From contig ML681971.1 of the NCBI GenBank assembly GCA_007922195.1, forward strand, positions 18,486,369 through 18,550,368: a stretch of 64,000 nucleotides of DNA. Reading direction: 5' to 3'. The number at the start of each line of letters is the position of its first letter. Positions within the stretch are counted from its first letter, which is position 1. This DNA comes from Podocnemis expansa (Eukaryota > Chordata > Testudines > Podocnemididae). Shown piece by piece: positions 43,500 through 54,907 of the stretch. The notes under the pieces were generated by a model. That model worked only from the letters and a program-made list of their open reading frames with translations. It searched no databases and was not told the DNA's origin. The position numbers were made by a program, and so were the translations under genes.

Positions 43500-44130
43500 A
43501 GTGAGGGCAAAGCAACACACAGTAGTGGGGGGAACCAGAGACAAGGCTAATCGCAAACACCACAGCGGTGCGCGAGCTCCAGCCGAGGCAGGGCCCGATC
43601 AGGCACCACCGTCTGTCACCGGGCTCTGGGACCAGACTCGTGCTTCCGTCCAGCCGGATGCTGCGGGTAGCTCCCCTGGCCCCCTTTGCTCAGTGCCCGT
43701 CACCGGCCCGACCCCTTCGCTGCCGCCTCACCGGGCTCAGGGCTCCCGTGCGGCAGAGAGGCGAGCTCGGGCACCGTCCAGTCCTTACAGTGTTCTGGCT
43801 GCAGCCGCCTCTGCCTTTGTAGCCCCCCCAACCGCTCCATTGGCTGGAAACAGCACCACATGCGCTGCTCCAGTGCCCCTTTCTAGGGTGGGTGAGCAGG
43901 GTGACCTGTGCTTGCCTAGTAACGTCAGGCGCGCCAGCCCTCGGCAGTGGGGGGGATGGTAGTTTGCTGCTCGGCTGCAGCTGGGGCTGGTGGGAAGCAG
44001 GTGGCAGGAGACGAGCAGAAGCCAGAGCTCGGGCAGGGGAGACAAGGGAAGCTTGCTCTGGTCCATCTCTTCCCTCCACCCCGCTCCTTTTCAAGGAGAC
44101 AGTCGGCTCCCACCTCCGCAGGACACCCGC
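43500..44130. other. GC-rich, CpG-containing block of unknown role
   Basis: An abrupt island in AT-rich DNA, with many CpGs (GCGGTGCGCGAGCTCC, CACCGGCCCGACCCC, AGGCGCGCC) and an inverted CCAAT box (CATTGGCTGG, near 43839). On the - strand a TATAAATGG motif lies at about 44187-44196, and the block could end at TGTCAC-like sequence near 44270. Several overlapping frames are open on both strands (e.g. 43501-43962 +, 43690-44094 -), as expected of GC-rich DNA. It could be a CpG-island promoter, or the LTR of an endogenous retroelement on the - strand. Confidence 0.45.
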
Positions 44131-47100
44131 TAGGTGAAACCCACAGGCCCCTCCTCGTTCTTATCCCATAACAGCCCACGCCTCATCCATTTATACAGCT
44201 ACCTTAGCCCTGCCTGTGTGCTCAGTCCCACATCTTCCTGGGGCCTGGCTTTCCTCGCTGGGGGATGTGACATTCATTAATCTTATCCCTCTTACCACTT
44301 CATCCTTTACCTTTCTTAGTACTGTGCACATATAGCTCCTTGGCCTGTAGGTGGTATTTCAGGAGCAAATAATCTAACTGTGACAAATAACATCGCACGA
44401 GGCTCGCTGTGTTTCTTACCCTGGTTGTAATGTGCTTTTTAATTCTAATGTGTTTTCTCTTGAACCATGTTCTTGGTGGCAAAACTTCCTTAAAATTACA
44501 AAAAATATTTTATTTCTGCTTGGTGAAATGAGGCTGTTGAGGGGAACAAAACCCTTTTAAGAACACAAGGGGCGAGCCTGCTGAGAGGCCTGGCAGTAGC
44601 TCCAGCCTGCAATTGGGCCCTCACCCCCCTGGATGAGCCCCATGCCAGCCCCTCATGCAGCCCCACCCACACCCACAAACACCTCCACTCCCAGCTGCAA
44701 CCCTGGGAAGTACCATTGTGAATGATTCAGTGTTATGTGCTGCAACCCACAAGCTTTTACACTTGCTGAACGCTCATCCAAGCACTTGAGAGGGATCAGC
44801 TCTGTCACTCCAAGTGAAGTCTCCCCCCTACCCAAATCCACATGTACAGCTTTAGACAAAACAAAGCTAAGTTTTTTGGCTACAGTTAGATTTTTAAACA
44901 ATTCTAACTTGGAGTAACATAAATCCAACTATTACAAGTCAAGGAGTTAGCATAAGAATTATTTTTGTTCAGTTAAGACTAAGCAAAGATCACCATTCCA
45001 GGCAATATTCCTCTCACAGCAAACCTGTGGGGTGAGATGCCTTGCATCTAGACTGCCTCCTGCTGCCACTAGCTAGGTGACATTCAGTGATGTTGTTGTA
45101 TTCCAGAGGAGCACCCTTAAACAGGTGCCTCTTTTAAGAAGTTTCCTCTATGCCCCCGGAAACCTGCTGCTCAAAGGCAAGCCATTCTTCCTGTTTGTAT
45201 GCCTCTGCTGGGTGTGGAAACAGCTGTATGTTAGTCTGCATGTATTCAGGCCAAGTGAGACACATGTAAGGACAACATGGCAGATTTTCCTAGCCCTGCT
45301 TATGTATGCTACAGGGGCAACATACTACTGTAATGATAATGTTCAGGATGTCATGAGTATTCCTAAAACCCCTTATACCATCCACTTTGCTTCAGGCACC
45401 ACTGTCACAAACTGTACTGGTGAACATGAATGATACACAAAAGTCAGTCCACAAGTGTAGTGGGAATGGAACATGTCACACAAAGAAAAAACTAAATAAA
45501 CCAAAATATAAAATCTCTGCCTCCTAATTTCATGAGTCACAGAATGCTAGAGTTGGTACCTCACTAGGGAGAGGTGAACAGTCATTCTGGCTCATCACCA
45601 AAGACATGCTGATTTTTTATATTTGTTGGTGACCCCACCACTGTGCTGCCATGCAGCATCCATACCTCTGAGGAATCACACTCCAGGATGAAAAAAAGAC
45701 AACTCCATGAATGAGGAGAACAGGGGCAGAGTATCCATTGTCCTAGACAGCCAGGACCCATTCATCATCATGGAGCAGACAGCCCTGTCCCAGGATAGTA
45801 TCATTAACTGAGATACATGAGAAGGCACTTCCAGAATGGACATTCACCTAATCTCATTTCTGTGGTTATATGTGCAGTCATGCTTCAAATCCTTTCTAAT
45901 AGAGATTGGTTGGGAGGGGGATGTTTCTCAGTGTAGGTAAACTTCTGCACCAGGTCACTACTGGAACAGGCGATGTGTAAACAAACACTATGAGACTCCT
46001 CCATGGATAGCTCCAGGAAACATTCATTAAGGTACCCTCTAATCCTTGGCAGAAAGTTTCTGGAGAAGGCAGCCTTATTTCTTCTGCAACAAATGAAGAC
46101 TTTACCACACCACTATTAAAGGAGCAGGCATCATTAAAGCACATAGCATCACAGCAGAAGGACCAAGTACAGGCCCTGATGCTTGCAGTACATCTTGCTA
46201 TTTCTTCAGGGCCATTTCTAGGGCTGTGGGTGCGGGACTCGGACGAATCAGTTGAACAAGCTAGACTTACATTTTAGAATATAGGATCAAACCCGGCCTC
46301 TCAGGTACACCCCTTGCTAGTCCCCTTGATTTTAAACAGCCCAAACCTATGAAGTGCTGGGTCTAGCATTTGAAGCAGTCTAGATACAAAAGTTTTGCAC
46401 GCACTGAGTAGGAAATGGCAAGAATAAACATTTTTCCCACTTGGGAGATGAATGATGGGTTGAAGTTTTCTTAAAAAGGAGCAAGTGGTAGGAAGTTTAA
46501 CAAGAAATCGCCATTATGAAAAAAAGCTGCAAGTGTATATACATAGTTTTTTAATGAATATCAGAACAGGGAAGCAAAACTTCAAATAAAAGCTCTCCAT
46601 TACCATAAAGTGTGTTAAAACAATAAGCCTTATTGATTTTTAAAATCCAAATTGAAAGGGATTCCAGCCCATTATTACAAGTTTTTAACCTTTTAAACAG
46701 TTGTTTTGTTAACAAGAAAAAGGGGGTGGGGTGGGGCGGGGCATGGAAAGAAAAGTAAGTTGAGCTTAATTTACATTTGGGTAGGAGCAACATTCAGCAC
46801 AATTGCTTACACAATTTTGATTTGGATGCTCCTAGATTAATAGTTTGGGAAGAATGAAGAAGGGTGATATTGTAACCCTCTGACATTCCCCAGGAAGAGG
46901 CAAACAATTCACTCAGACAGCTCCTAATTTAAAAGTTCCAAATGTAACTCTTTTTTGTAGTAGCACACTGACTCAGCTTGCTTTAAAGAGAACCCACCAC
47001 TATTTTCTTTATTTGTTCTCTTCAGAAGAAAGAGGGGGGGGGGGGGACACCCCACACTACAACCCCAGGAAAAGTATTGCTGCTGAATTTTACAGGCTTA

Positions 47101-47994
47101 TGGAAAACAGGATTCCTTCACTTTGCTGAAATGTTAGAGAAAATATTTTGCTAGTTTAAGATTACTGGTTTTGGAGCCTTGACAGTTATTTTGATATAAA
47201 AAATAATGGTAGCATAAAAAGCTGTCATTAAAAGGTTAAACACATTACCTATGTCCATTGCACAAAGATATCAACATTATAATGTTAAGCAATAAATGTT
47301 TCTTCCAACTTTAGTATGTTAACTGTTAGTGTCATCAGTTGTGTGTACATTTTCCAAGAGCAATATTTACCTTAGCTGTTGTGATGTCTTAAAGTAGGAG
47401 CATGAAAGAGAAATTAAGCCCAGCTGTTAGCAGTTCAGAAAGAAACCAGTTAAAAATCAAAGAGATGCATTAGTTAGGCAACTCCTGTTAATAGTATAGG
47501 GTCATATATTGTGACTTCAGAAATCACCTGCACTTATCTACACAGGTACAGTCAGGAAAATTAATCTGAGTTAACCAAAAGTGTGAATTTAAAGTGGATT
47601 TGTTAAACAGTGTTAAATCCCTGTGTGGACACACTCATTCAGAACTGAAGTTGCCTTGATTCTATTTATCTTAATTCCAATGATCACTCTGAAATCACAC
47701 GATTTCCAATTACCCCTACTGTCATCCCACAGTAACTAAAGTCAGTCTGGAACCATTTTGTATAGTTTGCTGTTTTTAGCACACAGCATAAAATCTTTAA
47801 AAGCACCCAAGTGATTTAGGCCATTCAACCTCATTGAAATTCAGCTATGTTTATGCACTTTGGAAAAGCACAACCCCTTGGCGCTTTCTAGTTTCCAAAG
47901 CTCTGTAGAAACACAAGTCCCCAACACCACATGATTCCTATTTCAGAGCTCAGGATGCTGATGCTATTGTCTTTCCTAAAGCCATGCACTAGTA

Positions 47995-48184
47995 TAGTGG
48001 TTCCCAACCTCTCCTCTGCCATGACACACCTTGATACCTTTAATGAGTTTGAGGCACACCATCATATAGTCTCCAAATGAACTCATGAATATTCATAAGC
48101 CAATCCAGAACTCTTCAAGTAGTTTTTCAAAAATTCTGTGGCACACCTGCCCAGGCCTAATGGCACACTGGTTGGGAAACACCG
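47995..48184. mobile_element. hAT miniature element with 8-bp TSD (cluster member 1)
   Basis: The ends TAGTGGTTCCCAACC and GGTTGGGAAACACCG are inverted repeats of the hAT CAGTGGTTCCCAACC type. The exact 8-bp duplication CACTAGTA lies at 47987-47994 and 48185-48192. It contains a GTGGCACACC motif near the right end. Confidence 0.88.
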
Positions 48185-48225
48185 CACTAGTATTTGGCCT
48201 AGCCCTAGAGATCAGTTCACTAGAT

Positions 48226-48414
48226 CAGTGATTTTCAAACTGTAGGTTGGGATCCAGTACTGGGTCACAGACCCTGCAGTTAGTGGGCCGCGGTGCCCCT
48301 TAACTGCTGCTGCCAAAAGACTGGAATGCATTGCACAAAGAGCTAATTGTTAGGTCATGGGCATACATGATTTTTTTCAACTGGGTCCTGAGGAAAAAAG
48401 TTTGAAAACCACTG
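48226..48414. mobile_element. hAT miniature element with 8-bp TSD (cluster member 2)
   Basis: The ends CAGTGATTTTCAAACT and AGTTTGAAAACCACTG are inverted repeats. The exact duplication CACTAGAT lies at 48218-48225 and 48415-48422. It starts only 42 bases after the previous element ends. Confidence 0.9.
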
Positions 48415-48941
48415 CACTAGATCCAAACCTGTCTCATTTGAAAAAAAAAACAAAAACAAAAACATGGATGTATCAGAAGCATGGGCTGGTTAAATGAGTT
48501 CAGTTTACTGTTCCATTGCTGAAATCCCAAAGGAGGTTGATAGGTGATACTTTTTAATATAATCCCTGAATACTTAAGAACAAAAGACCTGAGCTGAAGT
48601 GAAAGGTAGTATAAACATGGTTAATAGCTTATTCAAAGAGCAGGAACTTAAACCCAAAAAAGACAACAAACAGAAATACACCCACCAAGCACCATATATA
48701 GTGTTAATACTTCATATGCTCACATATTGTTAATATTGTTAAAGGTCATCTCAGTCCAAGTGCCAGCCACGTGCTGGAGCCTCCTCACATGCCTCCTGAA
48801 AAAAGGTTGGGAGAGTTTCCGAGACCGATGCACAGATTGCAAGTTTCGTAGCATGAGATGCTGATAATTTGATATCGCTTGTTCTCTGCAGAGAATAAAG
48901 GAGTGCAGTTAATACAACAGAGTAATGGCAGGACTATACAC

Positions 48942-49114
48942 CAGTGCTTCTCAACCTTTTGCAGGTTGTGGCACACTCATCAGCATGCACAACCCTACAG
49001 AACACAGCAACACCCCCCTGCCCGAATCCAGCCTCCCTACCTAGCTCTTCATGACTCACTCACCACTGTGCAGTAACACGGGAATGTGTCCAACGCAGTG
49101 GTTGAGAGCCACTG
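48942..49114. mobile_element. hAT miniature element with 8-bp TSD (cluster member 3)
   Basis: The ends CAGTGCTTCTCAACC and GGTTGAGAGCCACTG are inverted repeats. The exact duplication CTATACAC lies at 48934-48941 and 49115-49122. Like member 1 it has a GTGGCACAC motif, here near the left end. Confidence 0.9.
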
Positions 49115-51934
49115 CTATACACACAAGCTGCAGGAAAGTTGGCAGAAGAGAATGAGGCAGAAGTCAGGAAACTGTGTGCCAGATGCACTGAGCAGATTTT
49201 ACAAATGTGACTGAAGTAAGAAATCTTTTAATCTGCTACTACGTGTGGTCAACAATAGCAGCAAAACAGACTAGGCAGCATGATACATTCTGTAAAAAGA
49301 ACATTAACAAGAGATGGTCTAATTTTGCTTAAATGTTTAACAGATGTTATAGGAACAGGGAATTGTCTATATTATGGACAACTAATGTAGCTTTTAAATC
49401 AGTGCTTGTTTTGTGAAGGGTGAGAAAAATGGAGTTTAATAAGTCATTGTCTATGTAAGTTTATCTGCACAGGGCCTATTTAGAGAAAAGAACTCCAGAT
49501 TCCTACTCATGGTAATTGGCCAACAGAAGGCAGAATTAGTTTCTGCCTTAGAGCTGCTAAATACTCTATCTGCTACCAACATACTCCCTTGCAAAAGAGA
49601 TGGGCTTTTCCACACAATGCAGATGATTCAGCATGCACCAGATACACACCCTCACTAGGCAGTAAAGTGATTTACTAGTGTGCAAGTCACATGCCTTACC
49701 ATTTAAAATTGCAATTAACTGGCTGAGTTGCCTGTAACTTATGAGTTACAGTTCCCCCACTTTCCACCATGCACTACAGGCATTTACTCCCCAGTGTACT
49801 CTTCTTGTCTGTGTTCCTAAATCCACATCTGTAGCAACTCACACTGCCTTTTCCCCCTTAAATATGGGAGGGAGGTGAAATCCAGAACATAAACCTTCAA
49901 CACAATTGTGCAAGCATTCAAAGATGTCACAGTTGTGCTTGAAGTGAAGATAATTTAAGCAATTCCTGTAGCATCTTGCTCAATGGAAAGGTTCAGAGAA
50001 ATGACACTGAAGACAATGTTTAGAAATTTACAGTGGAGAACCTTCTCATTCCAGACACACTTATATGCAATTGCTCTATTTAGTGCCAGCGAGATGATGT
50101 CAGATCCTGCTACTGAGGCAGCACTGTCTTAACAGTTAGACATTAAAAACCCATACAAAATTAGGCAAGTCAGAGTAATACTTTTCTGTTCTGCTTTACA
50201 GTGTTAGTGAGTAACCAGTGAGAACTGAAGAGACAAAATGTTAATTCCAGTTTTCTGGTCTGGGTGAGAAAAACAGCTGTTTGCACTGAAGTCAAACTGA
50301 TGTTTCAGTGCAGACTCACAAAAATTTTAAGTGACCTATATAATCCACAAGCTGAAGCTAAAAGAGGGATGGCTCAGCACTAACGATTGTGAGAAACTAT
50401 TAATGGTTCTGTACATTAATACGTCTTTTCTTTTTAGGATGCCCAATAAAATTTTGTATGCTCGTTTGACCCAAACATCAGTTTTTCTCCATTCAGCCAC
50501 ATGCAAGTGAATTAATTCTAAGCAAGTGTACGAACAACTTTACCTGGCTTGTACTATCTTCAGTTACGAATGAGACATTGTCATATTGCTAACAGATGGA
50601 AGAATATTAGGAATGAAGCTTTAGTCAACTTGAAATGGTTATGATCATTTAATTGACACAAGACTCTTGGGATTTTGGCAATGTCTGCCCACACCCGATC
50701 AGCAGAAAATGTGACCCATGTGAAAAAAAAATGATTGCTGTAAAAAAGAGTAGTTGAAATTCTGCAGAACTTCTGCAAAACTTTTCCTGGGGCAAGTTAG
50801 CTAGAAGAGCTGTGCTTAGCTATGCTGAACCACAGCCAGGTGCTTTTGTTCTCTGCAAGACTGGGTCCCATGGTCCCATGATGTTGCAGAATTGGTAACC
50901 AGATCCAAGCACAACTAAGATGGAAGGTTTCAGCTTTAATTACAATGGCTTTTTTTTTTTTTTTTTTTGAGAGGAACTTTAATTAAGAACATTAAGAGAT
51001 CACTGTGGCACCAACTTTTTTAATTTGAAAACTCTTATTCTACTTATTTTGAAGATGCTTATTCTAAATGAGTAATTATTAAAAACCAGGCAATCTGCCA
51101 TATCTCACAAGCTTCTAATTTAGGAACAAGAATTCTTGCACAGTAATTCTCTTACAAAAGAAAGACTCTCCCATCAAGATTTTTTGTTGGAGTTATCATT
51201 TTGATGATCCCCATGAACCAAATGAGACCCTCTGAACATCACAGGCCGTTCAACGTGAAATCTAGTTAATTTCAAAATGAGTTAGAAGCTGCTTCCTTTA
51301 ATCCAAGTCACCTGCCTTTTGAGGGGGGTTTTCTTTGCTATGATTGCATGTAGAACACTCAATTAGGAGAGAAGAGTGCAATGCTGTTGTCAAATGCACA
51401 AGCCAAATTACTCTGAGATGTTACTTAGATCTGAATATTTTTAATATACTAGTGTGATTAAGTAGACTCAAGCCTCTAAATTTTCAGGCATCATACAAAG
51501 TATCTTACTGAAATGAATATCAAGTGCCTAGAGGATGACCTTCAGCAAAACCTTCCTTGACCTCATTCTGGGCTATTAACCCATCTGTAAGTGCCGCAAG
51601 GAGCTATCACGCAAGAGATGGGATCATTGGCTGAGTGTGGTGGGGAGGATTCTGATTTTACGGCAATCACGCACAGTGTTTGTTACAGGCTCCGGTGGAG
51701 CTGCAAGCCAGCCTGCAGATTCCAGACCCTATAGAGTCGTAAAGCAGAGAGGGCGCATTACCATTTCTATTGCCCTCATTCATCTTTGTTACGAGGTGCA
51801 GGGATCATTTAATTTATATTTAGCAGTATTGATGACTCAGGATTGGAGAGGTGAATCTTTAGTACCATCCTCTGCAGCACAGGCAGCATTAGAGCAAGGA
51901 AATAAACCTCTTCCCCGATCTCAATATTCCTTAC

Positions 51935-52030
51935 CTCTCCTCTCTCACAATGACATCATCAAACACCTGAGAGAGATGTTTCAGCCGGCGAATTCCCAGA
52001 GAGACTGATTCTAACTCGCAGTCAAACTCT
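51935..52030 (-). CDS. PIMREG: PIMREG coding exon 3 (of those seen)
   Basis: A 96-nt exon, entered in phase 2 after CTTTCTTCCTTCAG and left in phase 2 at GGAGAG|GTAAGG. The product EFDCELESVSLGIRRLKHLS then QVFDDVIVREER aligns with the C-terminal helix region of mammalian PIMREG. The length from SPYSS to this block equals the human spacing. The donor is strong, and reading through it meets a stop one codon later (AGG TAA). The next exon should encode about 15-20 residues and was not found with confidence; a weak candidate acceptor lies near 51585. Confidence 0.8.
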
Positions 52031-52910
52031 CTGAAGGAAGAAAGTAGTACAGTATGCAGTTACAGGATTTAGCTCTTAGATAGGTGTCTAACCCAGCCCC
52101 CTTCCACCACAAAGCCATCTTTCCAGTACACGCTACTGCTCTGTCCACTCAAATGCTCCAAGCTCTAGCAATAGGCTTCTACCATTTACACAGCTCCATA
52201 CACCTCCCCATCCCCGTATTCAGCCTCAGTGTTAGGTAACTCCATCACATCACATCTAGAAAGGATGGTCTCATAGCTACTGGACAAGATCCAGCTGGTG
52301 TGCACTGAACCACCAATTCTGATAGTCTTTGCTTGCGACCTTGACCAAGTTGTGATCTCTGTGCTTCATGAAATAAGACATTTTATCCCCACATACCTTG
52401 GTCAACTCTCTAGGGTAGGAGAGCATCTTCATGTCTGTAAAGCACCTAGCATGACAGGTAACCCAGTCATGGGGCAGAAACCTAGATACCCCTATGATAC
52501 AAATAACAATTCTGGGAAATGTGGAACAGAATAGGATGAATCGATACCCAAGATATTTACCAAACAAACAACATCAATGCAGAATTTAGAAGCTTAAAAA
52601 TTTCTTTAACCCACACAAGACTGGAGCAGGCATAAATAATTAGCTGATGTAAACTCAATACCACCCGCCCACTAGGAGATGGTCAAGGGGAGCACATTGT
52701 TCTCTGATCATGGAAAATTAAGTCGCCATGGCTTAATTTGATGCAGAGTTCTCTTTTTGTAAGTAAGAACACGCAACAACTTCATTGCCATCCTAAAGCA
52801 CATTGTTTCAGTGGGCAATTTAGCAGTCCTCAGCTGTCTCTCCCATACAGCCAGACACTCTAGTCACAATAATAAAAGAGCATTAGGGATTACAAATGAC
52901 TGCAGCTTGC
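52031..52910 (-). other. PIMREG: PIMREG intron with apparent GC-AG borders
   Basis: On the - strand the donor reads AAAAAGAG|GCAAGC and the acceptor CTTCCTTCAG|AGAG. The phases agree (2 then 1). No GT donor nearby gives an open junction of the right length. A degenerate old repeat lies at 52435-52510. Confidence 0.6.
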
Positions 52911-53263
52911 CTCTTTTTGCTGGCAGGCACAGGTGATGAATATGGGCTCTTCAGTGCTGCTGCTCTCCGTGATCTTCGGAGAGGGACAGCCTCCTCCCCA
53001 AGCCAGTGAGAGAAACTCCTCCATTCTTTCCCCACCAAGTTCTTTGCAGAGTTGAATGAAAGGGTGGCTCTCTTGCTGGACCGGGGGGTGCATCTGGGAG
53101 TACAGAGTGGGGTGGTGATGGCAGCCAGACTATTTCTCCGACGAGGAGTTCGAGGTGGAGTGTTTCTCTTCTTGGCAGAGCTAGTGACGTCACTTCTTGC
53201 ATAGGCTTTAGCTGGAGGAGTGACAAGTGACTGCGTGGTGCTTTGGCAGGACTTCTGTATTTT
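52911..53263 (-). CDS. PIMREG: PIMREG coding exon 2
   Basis: A 353-nt exon, phase 0 to phase 2. The acceptor is GTCTGTCTTGCAG. The product begins KIQKSCQSTTQSLVTPPAKA, is rich in basic and Ser/Pro/Thr residues (RNTPPRTPRRRNSLAAI), and ends EEAVPLRRSRRAAALKSPYS followed by SPVPASKK. The PLRRSRR...SPYSS block is characteristic of PIMREG (FAM64A, CATS), a nuclear protein that interacts with PICALM and rises in mitosis. RxxL strings such as RNSL could act as APC/C degrons; this is inferred. Confidence 0.88.
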
Positions 53264-54619
53264 CTGCAAGACAGACATAAGTAGGACTGTCAATGGCTGC
53301 ATGCCAGCTGAATAAAATTCAAGCACATGAACTCTACCCTCAACACCAGTTACAATTCTTAGAGCCAGTTTTAAGACATGTTGGTCATAGCTGCTGCAGG
53401 CTCTTCCCTCCTCTGGTAATACTAATCTAGAGCAGCATGCTTCCTTTGCAGATCAAGGACTAAGTTCTGGCAGGCTCTGCAGGGATGCTATTCTGATGTT
53501 TTGACTCCCTAATCTGAACTAGAGCCCTGCAATCTGCAAAGGGACCTGACTAGTGAGTACGCGAGTCCAAGTCAGGTTGGAAAACCACCTACTCCTGTCA
53601 GGGCCAAGTCAGTAGTCTTGGATCACCCCCTTCTGCCTATAGAGTTGGCATGACAGCAACTGGACACCCTGTTCACGTTGACCGCCTCAGCCTCACAGTG
53701 CTGCGGAGCCAGCTGCTGACGAGTTGCAGGGCCCTTCGCTTTGCAGCGCATGGAGTGCAGTCAGGTAGTAGTGGCCAGCGCGAGAGGGAAACACACCCAC
53801 TGACCCAAGACGTAGGAGGCAGCCAGAGACAGAGCAAGAAGGCCCTGTGCTTCCAGGACGAGGTGAGAGTGGCAGTGACACACATTTAAGGACGGTGGGA
53901 GTGTTGAGTCTGAAAAAAAAACAACTTAACACTTGGACTAAGGTCAGCATTTGGCTTGTCAGATTAAGGTCAGGCTTTAAAAAATTAGACCTTTCCTCCA
54001 TGGGCTGTCTTATTTTTAACAGTCCTGATCTTTATGGGTTTCCCAAAGGTCAGTCTCTTTGAGCCCAGCCAGTCCAAATTCAGACTGTATACAAGTGGGT
54101 AACATTCTACTGATTTCATCTCTGCCCCCAAACACAGTATAATTAAAGAGACGTGTTTTTCACAGCTCTGAACCTTAAGGTTGCCATAAAGCCAGGATGC
54201 ACAGGGATGCAAAACCATGTTCTTTGATAGCCTAGAAAATCCCTCCCCCTTTTTTAAGGAAGACTTCTCCATTTAATATTTTTAAAGTGTCACACTATGG
54301 CTGTCCCACATAATGCACTATGGAGGTGGGAAAGAAGTTTTCCAGTTGCTGGAGACTGCTCAAAATAAGGTGACCAAGACTCTATTTTTGCACGTTCTTC
54401 CCGTGTGTCACTTCCCCTTTTTTGCTATGGCAACCAGCCAGCTAGACATTATAAAACATTTGCTAATGATAAAGTACAAATACTTTGTGCTTAAAAACTA
54501 GACTTTGTGACCTATGGCTGAAGTGTGCTGTATAAAACAGTCAGATATTATTAGTCCTGAAAAATGAGACAAAGCTATGAACTTTACTGCCATCTCTAGC
54601 ACATTGGCAGGATAAATAC
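53264..54619 (-). other. PIMREG: PIMREG intron, 1.36 kb
   Basis: Donor CAG|GTATTTA, acceptor TTGCAG. The + and - frames around 53650-54000 lack similarity to known proteins. No repeat was recognised. Confidence 0.85.
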
Positions 54620-54907
54620 CTGGGACACTGTTCCAAAGGCATTTTTTGCTGTTCTTTTGATAGTCTTTAAAGGTTGCCGCTTCTCTTTGGCTTCCAGACT
54701 TTCCCAAGTTGGATTCTTGCTGATGTTCAGCTCTACTTGCTTTAAGGGCATTCGCTTTCTCAGAGACATGCGGAGGGTATTGAGAGAGCTTGAAGAACTC
54801 CTTTTTCTAAATTTGTCAGGCATGGGACTTTCATTCTCAAAGTCAGCTAGTAGCTGATGCTTCCTCCAGCCAACTGAAGCCCCGACACTTTGGAACAGCG
54901 ATGCCAT
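54620..54907 (-). CDS. PIMREG: PIMREG first coding exon
   Basis: 288 nt (96 codons) from ATG at 54907 to CCCAG|GTATTT. The product starts MASLFQSVGASVGWRKHQLL and includes SSSSSLNTLRMSLRKRMPLK, QVELNISKNPTWESLEAKEK and RTAKNAFGTVSQ. The MAS...SVGASV start and the LRKRMPLKQVELN...PTWESLE block match mammalian PIMREG in order and spacing. Upstream on the - strand no further in-frame coding sequence is evident, so the start is accepted. PIMREG neighbours PITPNM3 in mammals, in the same convergent arrangement. Confidence 0.9.

Larger units (their letters stand above)
42831..51934. other. Intergenic region between the convergent 3' ends
   Basis: Holds long T/A tracts (42980-42995, 43327-43351, 50950-50968), a GC-rich CpG-containing block (43500-44130), a G-run near 47035-47046 and three hAT miniature elements (47995-48184, 48226-48414, 48942-49114). 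A CR1-like 3' fragment is possible near 45535-45575 (CACAGAATGCTAGAGTTGGT). Bases 47535-47700 resemble a diverged DNA-element end (ATCTACACAGG ... CCCTGTGTGGACA). PIMREG's last exon and 3' UTR should lie in the right part but are not resolved. Confidence 0.6.

Noticed and set aside
43501..43962. 153-codon + strand frame in the GC-rich block
   Set aside because: Ala/Pro/Arg-rich composition with long frames open on both strands at once. This is typical of GC-rich non-coding DNA, and no family was recognised.
51637..52008. 123-codon + strand open frame
   Set aside because: It overlaps the PIMREG exon at 51935-52030 on the opposite strand and has no recognisable similarity. The - strand exon has splice sites and a family match.
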